Shown here: piece by piece, positions 1 to 7,503 of the stretch
Numbering within the stretch: the stretch's first letter is position 1
Layout of the letters: every line of letters starts with the position of its first letter
From: CAZEPJ01 sp964514105
GTDB taxonomy: Bacteria; Desulfobacterota; Desulfocorpusculales; Desulfocorpusculum
NCBI GenBank assembly: GCA_964514105.1
Contig: CAZEPJ010000085.1
Coordinates: 1 to 16,838 of the forward strand
Direction: 5' to 3'
Length of the DNA stretch: 16,838 bases
The notes under the pieces: generated by a model
Database searches by the model: none
Told to the model about the DNA's origin: nothing
What the model saw: the letters and a program-made list of their open reading frames with translations, nothing else
Program-made: the position numbers and the translations under genes

Positions 1-34
1 TCGGGGGCTGGCAAAGGCCCTGGGGCCACGAGGC

Positions 35-1879
35 TTACTTCTCGCTGGTGACCCGGAGGACTTCCTCGAAGCTGCTCGTTCCCTCCAGCATCTTGGCCAC
101 AGCGGCCTCCCGCAGGGTGACCATCCCTTCCTTGCGCGCCTGGGCCTTGATCTGCACCGAGTCCGCTTGCTCGCGGATGAGCTCTCGCACGGCGTCGCTG
201 ACCTCGAAGACCTCGTAGATGCCTGTGCGTCCCCGATACCCGGTCATGCGGCAATCCATGCACCCCTCGCCGAACTTCACCGTGATGGGCCCCTTGGCCC
301 GCAGGGGCACGCCCAACGCACGACGCTCCTCCTCGGTCAGCCCGCGCTCGGCCGCACAATTGGGGCAGATGACCTTCATCAGCCGCTGGGCCACGATTCC
401 CAGAACCGTGGAGGCCACCAGGAAATGCTGAGCCCCGAGGTCCAGGAGCCGGGTGATGGCGCTGGGGGCATCGTTGGTGTGCAGGGTGGAGAGCACCAAG
501 TGCCCGGTGAGCGCCGCCTGGATGGCGTGCTGAGCCGTCTCCAGATCCCGGATCTCCCCCACCATGATGATGTCGGGGTCCTGGCGGAGGATGGTGCGCA
601 GTGCCGTGGCAAACGTCACGTCGCAGGCCGGATTGACCGCCGTCTGGTTGATCCGGTCGAAGACCATCTCGATGGGGTCCTCGATGGTCGTGATGTTCAC
701 GTCGTCCTTGGACAGGCGCCGCAAGGCGGTGTACAGGGTGGTGGTCTTGCCGCTCCCCGTGGGGCCCGTGACCAGGATGATGCCGTGGGGCTGGGCGATG
801 AAACGCTCCATGAGCCCCAGCTCCCTCTCGCGGAAGCCCAGTTGACCCAGGTCGTCGTGGATGATCTCGGGGTCGAAGATGCGCAGCACCGCCTTTTCGC
901 CGAATGCCACCGGCAGGGTGGAGACCCGGATCTCCACCTCCTTGTCCTTGTAGTTGGTCTTGATGCGCCCGTCCTGGGGGCGGCGTTTTTCGGCGATGTC
1001 CAGTCGGGAGATGGCCTTGATTCGACTGACCACCGCGTTGTGGACCACCTTGGGCATTTTCTGCACGGGGTGCAGTGCGCCGTCGATGCGAAGCCGCACC
1101 AACGACTCCTCGCGCTTGGGCTCGATGTGGATATCGCTGGCCCGGGCGTCGAAGGCGTAGTTGAACAGGTACTCCACCGCCCTGACCACGTGCTGGTCGC
1201 TGGCCTCCAATTCCCGGTCCGGGAGCATGCGCACGAACTGCTCCAGGTTGCCCAGATCGACCACGGGGTCCAGGTGAAGGGCTGCGGACTTGACGCTGTG
1301 GCGAAACCCGTAGAACTCCACGATGATCTTCTGGATGTCCGACTTGGAGGCCAGGACCACGTCCACCTGCTTGCCGGTGAGCCGGCGAATGCTCTCCAGG
1401 GCCTCCCCGTGGGTGGGGTCCACCATGGCCACGGTGATGGTGGTGTCGGTGGCGCGAAGGGGGATGAGCTGATGTCGCTGAGCGAAGGGTTTGCTGATGA
1501 CGGATGTGACGAACTCGCTGTCCAGTTTCAAGGGATCGATCTTCTCGTAGGGCATCCCCAGGGCCCGGGCGAACAGCTCGGTCAGCCGGTCCTCCTCCAC
1601 GGGCTTGCCCGTCGGGTCTTTGAAGGCGAAGCTGGCCAGCACCTCGATGGGGGTGATGGCCTGGGACAGGGCCCGCTCTTCCATGGCCGTCAGCTTGACG
1701 CCGTGCTTCTGCTCCCTGAGCAGGATCTTGTGCTGCCGCTCATAGCGCAGCAATGCTTCCTGGGACTGCTCGGGGTTCCACACCCCCTCGCGCGCCAGCA
1801 GCGCGCAGAGATCCCCGGGCGTAAGCCGAACGCCTCTGGCCCCGTTGTCGGCGGAAGGCATCCGTCTCGGATCGTCCAT
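35..1879 (-). CDS. GspE/PilB-family type II secretion or type IV pilus assembly ATPase
   Basis: A 614-residue hexameric traffic ATPase that would act on the cytoplasmic face of the inner membrane, powering type II secretion or type IV pilus extension. An N-terminal MshEN-like region lies at about residues 90-190, after a further ~80-residue segment. The T2SSE core shows the ASDIHIEP block (about 247-254), Walker A GPTGSGKT (372-379), Asp box TTIEDPIEM (397-405), Walker B DIIMVGEIRD (436-445) and His box around 458-470. Two zinc-binding pairs, C505/C508 and C540/C543, are complete. The ATG at 1877-1879 has a strong AGGAGGGA ribosome site. The gene starts 45 bp after the GrdB-like selenoprotein and is probably cotranscribed with it. 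No pilin, GspF/PilC or secretin gene is in view, so GspE, PilB and MshE cannot be separated. The family assignment is very safe; the subtype is not. Confidence 0.95.
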   Translation of the reverse strand: MDDPRRMPSADNGARGVRLTPGDLCALLAREGVWNPEQSQEALLRYERQHKILLREQKHGVKLTAMEERALSQAITPIEVLASFAFKDPTGKPVEEDRLTELFARALGMPYEKIDPLKLDSEFVTSVISKPFAQRHQLIPLRATDTTITVAMVDPTHGEALESIRRLTGKQVDVVLASKSDIQKIIVEFYGFRHSVKSAALHLDPVVDLGNLEQFVRMLPDRELEASDQHVVRAVEYLFNYAFDARASDIHIEPKREESLVRLRIDGALHPVQKMPKVVHNAVVSRIKAISRLDIAEKRRPQDGRIKTNYKDKEVEIRVSTLPVAFGEKAVLRIFDPEIIHDDLGQLGFRERELGLMERFIAQPHGIILVTGPTGSGKTTTLYTALRRLSKDDVNITTIEDPIEMVFDRINQTAVNPACDVTFATALRTILRQDPDIIMVGEIRDLETAQHAIQAALTGHLVLSTLHTNDAPSAITRLLDLGAQHFLVASTVLGIVAQRLMKVICPNCAAERGLTEEERRALGVPLRAKGPITVKFGEGCMDCRMTGYRGRTGIYEVFEVSDAVRELIREQADSVQIKAQARKEGMVTLREAAVAKMLEGTSSFEEVLRVTSEK

Positions 1880-1924
1880 TGCGCGTCCCTCCTGGCGCCG
1901 GGCAGGCGCCCCCTTCCCCGCGGC

Positions 1925-3148
1925 TCAGGCCTGGAAACGGGAGAGCTGGCTTCGGGGCACCAGGAGGAGCTTCCCCAGCAGCTGTGTCTCGGGATCTCGA
2001 CCCTCCAGGCAGGCCTCGCGGATGGCGTTGATGATTCGGGCCGCCGCCGTGCTTCCCCAGAACCAATCCGCCAGGCTGCGGCTGTCCGACGGCTGGCCCG
2101 GCTGGGCCGTGACCCCCTCGAGGTAGAAGGCCTTGAGGTCCTCGGTGGCCATCTTCACGGCCATCCCCAGCGATGCGCCTGCCACCGGGCTCGCGGGCCG
2201 GTCGCCCTGCAGAAAGCCGACGAGGAACTCGGCCACGGCCTCGGGCTCCATCCCCGTGGTGCCCGCCGTGGTTCGGCCTCTTTGTTCCAGGGCCGCATCG
2301 TACCAGCCCCGCATGCGGGCGACCTCTTGTCGGAACGCGGATGCGAGTTGATGGGGACCTCCGGCCCCGTGCCCCGCAGTCGGGAAGCTGACGGGGCACA
2401 CCGCCGGGGTCGCACCGGCCCCCCCACCGGGGGCATCCTCGGGAAACTCCTCCAGCACCGGCCCCGCCGGGGCCTCCAGAAGCCTCAGGGCGTGGAGCAG
2501 GACGCGGCTCTGGAATCCGGGATCGCCTGGCACCCCCAGGGGCCGGCCCAGATCGAAGGAAACCCACAACGCCCGCGGCGGCCGGATGGTCTGTGTATGC
2601 GCCCGGATGAGGCTGATCTGGGTGGTGGCGATGCCATCCCCCTCCAGGTAGTGTCCCAGCGCGCCCACGGCGCGCGTGCAGTTGGGTCAAACCGGAAGCA
2701 GGAGCGCTGCGTCCACTTCGTCCCCCCTCAGGATCCGGCCGAGCTCTCTCGCCGCGCCCTCCATTTCTTTGGGGTCGGTGGCCCCCATGAAGGAATAGTG
2801 AAAGGACGCAACATCCCCCACCACCCCGCGGGCCTTCAGCTCTCGAAGCCGGTCCAGGGGGAAGACCACGTTCCAATCCATCTGGAAGCCGGTGCGGTCG
2901 TAGTTGGTCGAGATGTGACTCATGATCAGGTCCGCAGCCGGGGTCTCGCAAGGGATGACCCGGTAGTCCGTGGCGCCCACGCCGAAGGGCCGATCCCCCC
3001 GGCGGTGCAGGCCCGCGGTGGAGATGAGCGAGATGCGGCAACGATTCAGGGGGGGCGGGACCACCCAGGGGGTTCGCTCGAAGGTGGGACAGGGCAGCCC
3101 GAGCAGGTGTGCCCTCTCCTCCGGGATCATGCGGTCCAGACGGGCCAT
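1925..3148 (-). CDS. GrdB-like (glycine/sarcosine/betaine reductase selenoprotein B family) protein with in-frame UGA read as Sec154
   Basis: Codons 1-153 run from ATG 3148, which has an excellent GGAGGTGA ribosome site. A single TGA at 2687-2689 follows, and the same frame then stays open to the TGA at 1925-1927, giving 407 residues. Across the TGA the protein reads LLLPV-U-PNCTRAVG, a U-x-x-C redox pair. The N-terminal half has family-like blocks (LISTAGLHRRGDRPFGVG, FHYSFMGATDP). The second half continues seamlessly (YLEGDGIATTQISLIR; GRPLGVP), with a C-terminal helical region (SLADWFWG). From memory, non-selenoprotein relatives have Cys at this site (C-x-x-C). The role is probably thiol/selenol redox chemistry on an unknown substrate; true glycine reductase needs GrdA/GrdC partners, not seen here. 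The alternative is a nonsense mutation, but the frame and motifs after the TGA look fully maintained. The gene lies 69 bp after aroK and 45 bp before the GspE-like gene. Confidence 0.82.
2655..2689 (-). promoter_or_regulatory. Candidate bacterial SECIS element with Sec UGA codon
   Basis: The UGA is at 2687-2689. In RNA sense, 11 nt later, a perfect 7-bp GC stem (GCGCGCC / GGCGCGC, 2669-2675 with 2659-2665) closes a GUG loop at 2666-2668. The three C after the UGA (2684-2686) can also pair with GGG at 2655-2657, extending the structure. A hairpin about 11 nt after UGA with G first in the loop resembles the minimal E. coli fdhF SECIS. The bulged U of that model is not evident, and in GC-rich DNA some pairing is expected by chance. 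Confidence 0.55.
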
Positions 3149-3217
3149 GGGGTCACCTCCACCCAAACGCGGGGATGTCGCCCCGGGAAGGGCCATGGCC
3201 GCACCCGGCCGGCCGCC

Positions 3218-3724
3218 TCAATATCCCAGGATCCATGCCTTCAACTCCCCGACCGCCTCCTCGATCCCCTTGCCGTCCGCGGGGTAGACGAGGTCAGCGG
3301 CGGCGTAGTACTTCTCCCTGTGCTCCGACCAGATGGCGCGAACATCCTCCTCCAGCGTGGCGCCCGCGTTGACCCGGGGACGATCGGCCGGTCGGACCCT
3401 CTGGATCAGGGTCTCCAGGGAGGTCTCCAACAGGATGAAGGGGCCGGTGCCTCGCAAGACGTCCATGTTCCATTCGTAGCGCACCGTGCCGCCGCCCAGC
3501 GCCACCACCGCATGGCGCGTCCGGGCCAACTCCTTGCAGATTCGGTACTCCAGTTCCCGAAAGGCCACCCACCCCTTGTCCTGCACCAGCCGGTGGAAGG
3601 AGAACCCCAGGCGTCGGTCCATATCCTGATCCAGGTCCCGGAACTCCCTGCCCAAGGCCCGGGCCAGGCCTCGCCCCACGGTGGTCTTGCCGGCCCCGAT
3701 CATGCCGCACAGGTAGACGTTCAT
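3218..3724 (-). CDS. aroK: Shikimate kinase
   Basis: A 168-residue cytoplasmic enzyme that phosphorylates the 3-hydroxyl of shikimate with ATP in the chorismate pathway. Visible motifs are Walker A GMIGAGKTT (7-15), the DLDQDMD acidic motif with shikimate-binding and Mg-binding aspartates (30-36), FRELE with the conserved Arg (55-59), GGGT (77-80) and the lid R-P-R triplet (115-117). Length matches the AroK/AroL family. It lies between a URO-D-family gene (121 bp upstream) and the selenoprotein gene (69 bp downstream); no other aromatic-pathway gene is in the window. The ribosome site before the ATG at 3724 is GC-rich and weak. Identification is very safe; operon membership is inferred from strand and spacing. 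Confidence 0.94.
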   Translation of the reverse strand: MNVYLCGMIGAGKTTVGRGLARALGREFRDLDQDMDRRLGFSFHRLVQDKGWVAFRELEYRICKELARTRHAVVALGGGTVRYEWNMDVLRGTGPFILLETSLETLIQRVRPADRPRVNAGATLEEDVRAIWSEHREKYYAAADLVYPADGKGIEEAVGELKAWILGY

Positions 3725-3804
3725 CCCGGGCCCCGCTCCCGCGCGTCGGGCCGCCTTGGCCCGGCCGTCCGCATCCCATGGTGGCCCTGGTCCCCCGGGC
3801 CGGA

Positions 3805-3824
3805 CCCGGCCCCACCCCGGCCCC
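3805..3824 (-). other. Potential G-quadruplex in the URO-D/aroK intercistronic leader
   Basis: In RNA sense this stretch is GGGG-CC-GGGG-U-GGGG-CC-GGG: four G-tracts with loops of 2, 1 and 2 nt, a canonical and very short-looped quadruplex pattern. It lies 21 nt after the URO-D stop codon and about 80 nt before the aroK start, within a 121-bp non-coding gap dominated by G/C runs. It could stall or stabilise the transcript between the two genes, or simply reflect base composition. Confidence 0.4.
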
Positions 3825-3845
3825 AGCCGCCGGACAAATCCGCCC

Positions 3846-4778
3846 TCACCCCTGGCCCCGCGCGGCGGCCACCATGGCGTGAACGCTGCCGGGGTAGACC
3901 CAGGTGTCTATGCTGCATCCGTTGGCCAGGAAGAATCGATCCCGGCCGCCCAGGGCCAATCCCTCCCTCACGTGCTGTCTCAAGAAGGCCATGGTGCGCC
4001 GAGCCACGATGGTCTGATCGATCCCCCCCATCACGCACCCCCTGAAGCGCTGCTTCACCCATTCCAGGGATGGCCCCCTGGGGCCCCGGTCCCACCAGCT
4101 CAGGACGTGCACGGGCAGATCCAGGACATCATCGAAAAAGAGCTCTTCTCCGTGAATGTGGGCCGTGTTCATCCGCCCCAGGCCGAAGACAGCCTGGAGC
4201 AGTCTGGCGCTGAACGGTTTGACGAATCGCAGGAAATGCGCCCGGGAGACGATCTCGCGGGCCGCTGCGATGGACAGAAAGATGCCCGCCGCCCCGATGG
4301 ACAAGGACCGCCGGCAATAGGCGATGAGGTTCTCGGTCACCACCTCCAGCGCGGCCAGGACGGCCTCGGGTTCCCGCTCCATGAGCCCGTTGATGTTCTC
4401 GCCGGCCATGTTGCGCCGGAGGGTCTGCCACGGGTCGAAGACCGTGTCGATGAAGTAGGCCTTGCCCTTCAGACGCCGGGCGATGATCTCCAAGGCAGCG
4501 AATTGCTCGCGCCATTCGCACTTGTCCACATCGAAGCGAGAGATCCGCCGCAGATCCTCCCGGGTCCTGACGGCCTCCATCCCCTTGGGCGGTGGGTAGA
4601 AATAATCGTTCATGACCTTGAGAAAGTCCAGGTCGTAGTGTTCGAAGAACTCCAGGGCGATCTCGGCAAAGCGCTCCCCGCTCCCATGCTGAACCCCGAA
4701 GTGATACCACAGGGAAAAAGGAGGCCTCGCCACCTTGGCCCCGCTCAACACGGCGTCCACCAACTCCACCTTGTTCAT
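3846..4778 (-). CDS. Uroporphyrinogen decarboxylase (URO-D) family protein
   Basis: A 310-residue protein of the URO-D superfamily, which holds HemE and corrinoid/thiol methyltransferases such as MtaA and CmuA. The start is ATG 4778 with an AGGAGATGG ribosome site; the frame is open further upstream but lacks a comparable site. Family-like blocks are VMNDYFYPPPKGM, NTAHIHGEEL and, near the C terminus, LANGCSIDTWVYP. The HIHG block sits where corrinoid methyltransferases carry the zinc motif H-x-C-G, so the first Cys is replaced by His while the later Cys (NGC) is kept. A metal-dependent methyltransferase-like role is therefore more likely than haem synthesis, but the substrate is unknown. It begins 77 bp after the ABC substrate-binding protein and is probably cotranscribed with it. 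Confidence 0.85.
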   Translation of the reverse strand: MNKVELVDAVLSGAKVARPPFSLWYHFGVQHGSGERFAEIALEFFEHYDLDFLKVMNDYFYPPPKGMEAVRTREDLRRISRFDVDKCEWREQFAALEIIARRLKGKAYFIDTVFDPWQTLRRNMAGENINGLMEREPEAVLAALEVVTENLIAYCRRSLSIGAAGIFLSIAAAREIVSRAHFLRFVKPFSARLLQAVFGLGRMNTAHIHGEELFFDDVLDLPVHVLSWWDRGPRGPSLEWVKQRFRGCVMGGIDQTIVARRTMAFLRQHVREGLALGGRDRFFLANGCSIDTWVYPGSVHAMVAAARGQG

Positions 4779-4855
4779 GTCCCATCTCCTCGTCTTTCCG
4801 TCATCGAGGCGCCCGCCATGGACCGCGCCCGAGACGGGCAGCCGCCCTCGCGGCC

Positions 4856-6001
4856 CTACGGCTTGAAGAGGGCCCACTTCCCGCCCTGGACGGTGAGCTT
4901 GACCAATTCCTTGGCCGGATCGCGGCCATTGGCGTACGATATGGGTCCTGTGGCCCCCACGAACCCCCGCAGGGCCAGGAGGCCGTCCCGAAGCCTGGCC
5001 CGGTCCTCCACGCCAACCTGCTCCATGGCGGCCACGAGAAGACCGGCGGCGTCGTATGCCAGCGCCGCGAACTGATTCGGCTCCCTCTTGTATCGGGCCC
5101 TGTAGCGCCGGGTGAAGGTCTGGGCGGCCCGCCGGGGGTCCTTCCGGAAGTAGTGGGCGGAAATCAGGATGCCTTCTGCGGCCTCGCCGCCGAGTTCGAG
5201 GGTCTTGGCCGTGAAGAGAGAGCTGGCGGCCATGAACGTGGGTTTGAAGTGCAGGCGTTTGGCCTGGTTGAGGATGGCGGCCCCGTCGGCGTAAGACGTG
5301 GCGAGGTACACGAGATCGGGATTGGACTTCTTGAGCCTGGACAGGATGGGGGTGAAGTCCTTCTCGCCCTGGGTGAGTCCTTCCTCAGCCAGGATCTCCG
5401 CCCCCAGCCTCCGGGCCTCCTCCACGAACTGCCGGTTGGCGTCCATGCCCCAGTCGTCCGGGGCGAAGATGGTGGCGACCTTCTTCTTGCCCAGGCTCGT
5501 CACCGCCCAGCGGGCGTTGTGCTCGCCTTCGGCGGCCAGCGTCGCCGTCACCCGAAACATGAATTCGCCCTTCTTGGTCCAGTCGGGATGGGCGGCCGTG
5601 GGTGAGATCTGCACCATCTGCGCCTTCTCGAAGATGGGCGCCGCCGCCATGGTGCAGGAGCTGCTGAAGTCCCCGATCTGCGCGATGATCCCGGGATCGG
5701 CCACAAACCTCTCGGCGATGACCTTGGCCTCCTTGGCATCGCCCACGCTGTCGGCCACGACCAGCTCCAGCTTCTTCCCCCGGATGCCGCCGTTTCCATT
5801 GACGCGATCCAAGACCATCTCAACGGAGCGCCTGAAATCCGCCCCGTACGTCGCCCATTCGCCCGTCATGGGCGCAGACAGTCCCACCTTGACCACGTCT
5901 TCGGCGGCCGCCATCGATGCGATCTGTCCCCCCCCGGGGGACATCCCGGCGGCCAGACACGCAGCGGCGGCCACCCATCGCTTGAGGGCTTCCATGGACA
6001 T
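4856..6001 (-). CDS. ABC transporter substrate-binding protein, branched-chain amino acid (LivK/Peripla_BP_6) type
   Basis: A 381-residue periplasmic ligand-binding protein. Residues 1 to about 33 form a signal peptide: a KR-containing n-region, an alanine-rich core (VAAAACLAAG) and a probable cleavage site after A-A-A before EDVVKVG. The mature part has family hallmarks: KVGLSAPMTGEWATYG at the start, a GGIRGKKLELVVADS strand, IGDFSSSCTMAAAPIFE in the ligand-contact region and a FAALAYDAAGLL helix near the end. The chosen start is ATG 6001, because the longer frame from 6055 would give an unusually long charged n-region; 5995 is also possible. It is an orphan: no permease or ATPase of a Liv system is in the window. 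A promoter at 6106-6133 drives it with a ~98-nt leader. The ligand cannot be read from sequence. Confidence 0.9.
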   Translation of the reverse strand: MSMEALKRWVAAAACLAAGMSPGGGQIASMAAAEDVVKVGLSAPMTGEWATYGADFRRSVEMVLDRVNGNGGIRGKKLELVVADSVGDAKEAKVIAERFVADPGIIAQIGDFSSSCTMAAAPIFEKAQMVQISPTAAHPDWTKKGEFMFRVTATLAAEGEHNARWAVTSLGKKKVATIFAPDDWGMDANRQFVEEARRLGAEILAEEGLTQGEKDFTPILSRLKKSNPDLVYLATSYADGAAILNQAKRLHFKPTFMAASSLFTAKTLELGGEAAEGILISAHYFRKDPRRAAQTFTRRYRARYKREPNQFAALAYDAAGLLVAAMEQVGVEDRARLRDGLLALRGFVGATGPISYANGRDPAKELVKLTVQGGKWALFKP

Positions 6002-6017
6002 GAAGTCAGCTTCCCGA

Positions 6018-6080
6018 GCCCGGAGGGGATCTTGGCGGGCGCTCCGGCGCCGCATCCCTCCCTGGAGCGGTCCTCCGGGC
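6018..6080 (-). repeat. Inverted repeat in the leader of the ABC substrate-binding protein gene
   Basis: Nine-base perfect arms (6018-6026 and 6072-6080; GCCCGGAGG / CCTCCGGGC) enclose 45 nt that hold a nested GGCGC-CGGA-GCGCC hairpin. The structure occupies most of the untranslated leader and its 3' arm ends 17 nt before the start codon. It could control translation or be a chance GC-rich pairing; it matches no riboswitch I recognise. Confidence 0.35.
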
Positions 6081-6105
6081 GGATCCGTCTCAAAGCTGCA
6101 TGGAT

Positions 6106-6133
6106 TCTATACTCCCCGGGACGGGCACGTCAA
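6106..6133 (-). promoter_or_regulatory. Sigma70-like promoter for the substrate-binding protein operon
   Basis: On the minus strand, TTGACG (6128-6133) and TATAGA (6106-6111) are separated by 16 bp. Five of six bases match the consensus in the -35, and the -10 keeps the TA...A core. It stands out in a GC-rich 283-bp intergenic region (6002-6284) and predicts a start near 6099. The rest of that gap holds no gene that I can support. Confidence 0.6.
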
Positions 6134-6284
6134 ACGCCCCCGTGGGATGGCCGCGGATGCCGGGATCCGTGCCGGGGGGCAGGACCGTTTGTCCATGTTC
6201 AAGGCCTGGGGCAACAGGCCGCCTCCATCGGGCGGGGTCGCGGAGCGCTCCATGGCGCCCGCATTGCTCCCCCGGGGGGGGGCC

Positions 6285-7448
6285 TCAGGACAGGAATCGC
6301 CTCAACCGCTCCATGGCCTCGGCCAGCCGATCCGCGGGATGGGTCAGGGCGATTCGGAAATAGCCCTCCCCGTGCCTCCCGTACATGGAGCCCGGGATCA
6401 TCCAGACCGCGATCTCATCCAGGGCCTTGAAGCAAAACTCCCTGGAGTTGACGAAGCCCTCGGGCACGCACGCCCAGACATAGAAGGTCGCCCTGGGACT
6501 TCCCAGTTGGATCCCCACGTCCTGAAGCGCCCCGACGATCACATCCCTTCGCTCCTGGTACATGGCGTTTCGCTCGGCCATGAACCCCGTGGGGCCGTTC
6601 AGCGCCGCCATGGCAGCCACCTGGAGAGGGTAGAACATCCCCCGGTCCGAGTGGGATTTCAGCTTGTTCATGGCGTCGATGATCTCCCGATTCCCCAGCA
6701 TCATGCCCACCCGCCAGCCGCAGGAGTTGTACGCCTTGGACAGGGAGTTGAACTCCACCCCCACATCCTTGGCTCCCTCGAACTGGAGAAAGGTCGGGGC
6801 GCAGTACCCGTCGAAGCAGATCTCCGAATAGGGGTTGTCCGAGACCACGACCACCTCGTAGCGGCGGGCCCAGTCGATCAGCCGGGGATAAAACTCCGGC
6901 GGCGCGATGGCAGATGTGGGATTGTTGGGGTAGTTCACCCAGATCATCTTGGCCTGCCGGGCCACGGCCGGCGGGATGGCGTCCAGATCCGGGAGAAAGC
7001 CGTTCTCCCGCAGCAGCGGCACCGGTTCGACGATGCCGCCCGCGATGCGCGCCCCGGCCACATAGGCCGGGTAACACGGGTCGGGGACCAGAGCCGTATC
7101 GCCCGGGTCCAGGAGGCAGGAGTGGATGTGGAACAGGCCCTCCGCGGAACCCAGAAGCGGCAGCACCTCTGACTGCGCATCGCACAATACCCCGTACTGC
7201 CTCTCGTACCAGCCCGCAATGGCCTCCTTGAGAGGCACGGGAGAGTAAAAACTCGGATAGTGATGGCTGTCCGCCTCCAGACATGCTTGGGCCAGGACCT
7301 TCCGCTGCGCATCGGGCGGTATTACGTCGGGATCGCCCAGTCCCAGGTTGATGACGTCCCGGCCTTCCTCCCGCATTCGGGTCAGCACCAGGTTCATGGC
7401 GGTGCCCAGGTAAGGCTCGAAATGCTCCATCCGCTTGGCCAGCTTCAT
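6285..7448 (-). CDS. Class I/II PLP-dependent aminotransferase, LL-diaminopimelate aminotransferase (DapL)-like
   Basis: A 387-residue fold-type I aminotransferase. PLP-site residues are visible: the NYPNNPT block (172-178), D204 in SDNPYSE, the Schiff-base K238 in SLSKAYN and the substrate-carboxylate Arg in YFRIAL near the end. The INLGLGDPDVIPP start block and the ENGFLPDLDAIP region resemble the DapL/AlaT-type subgroup. It may transaminate LL-diaminopimelate, aspartate or alanine; sequence alone does not decide. The start is ATG 7448 with a GGGGGAG ribosome site. It is the third gene of the probable gntR-cupin-aminotransferase operon, 55 bp after the cupin. That context suggests an inducible amino-acid or amine catabolic role rather than housekeeping lysine synthesis. 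A run of nine G follows the stop (6274-6282). Confidence 0.9.
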   Translation of the reverse strand: MKLAKRMEHFEPYLGTAMNLVLTRMREEGRDVINLGLGDPDVIPPDAQRKVLAQACLEADSHHYPSFYSPVPLKEAIAGWYERQYGVLCDAQSEVLPLLGSAEGLFHIHSCLLDPGDTALVPDPCYPAYVAGARIAGGIVEPVPLLRENGFLPDLDAIPPAVARQAKMIWVNYPNNPTSAIAPPEFYPRLIDWARRYEVVVVSDNPYSEICFDGYCAPTFLQFEGAKDVGVEFNSLSKAYNSCGWRVGMMLGNREIIDAMNKLKSHSDRGMFYPLQVAAMAALNGPTGFMAERNAMYQERRDVIVGALQDVGIQLGSPRATFYVWACVPEGFVNSREFCFKALDEIAVWMIPGSMYGRHGEGYFRIALTHPADRLAEAMERLRRFLS

Positions 7449-7503
7449 CCCGCTCCCCCCTGCGGTGTCCACAGATCCCACCGACCCCGTCCGCGGCTCC
7501 CCG

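Noticed and set aside
1..34. Possible small terminator after the GspE-like gene
   Set aside because: A GGCCC-CA-GGGCC dyad is followed by TTT on the minus strand, but a 2-nt loop is too short and the window ends, so nothing can be claimed.
1740..3041. 433-codon minus-strand ORF that spans the selenoprotein region without a stop
   Set aside because: It is in a different frame from both conserved halves and shows only Gly/Arg/Pro-rich sequence. The conserved motifs lie in the frame with the UGA.
1925..3148. Reading the GrdB-like gene as a pseudogene with a nonsense mutation
   Set aside because: Not excluded, but less likely. Apart from the single TGA the frame is intact for 407 codons, motifs after the TGA are maintained, the TGA falls exactly at a redox-motif position, and a hairpin follows at SECIS-like spacing.
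167..4045. Very long plus-strand open frame (1292 codons) opposite five minus-strand genes
   Set aside because: It is the antisense frame of the GspE-like, selenoprotein, shikimate kinase and URO-D genes; it has no domain or motif and is low-complexity (Gly/Pro/His/Arg/Leu/Gln-rich), typical of GC-rich shadow ORFs.
6242..6282. GGAGCGCTCC palindrome and nine-G run after the aminotransferase as a terminator
   Set aside because: The palindrome has no loop and no T-tract follows. The G-run is just a homopolymer and a possible sequencing-error site.
5298..7172. 624-codon plus-strand ORF across the substrate-binding protein and aminotransferase genes
   Set aside because: Antisense of two clear minus-strand genes and of their intergenic promoter region; no motifs.
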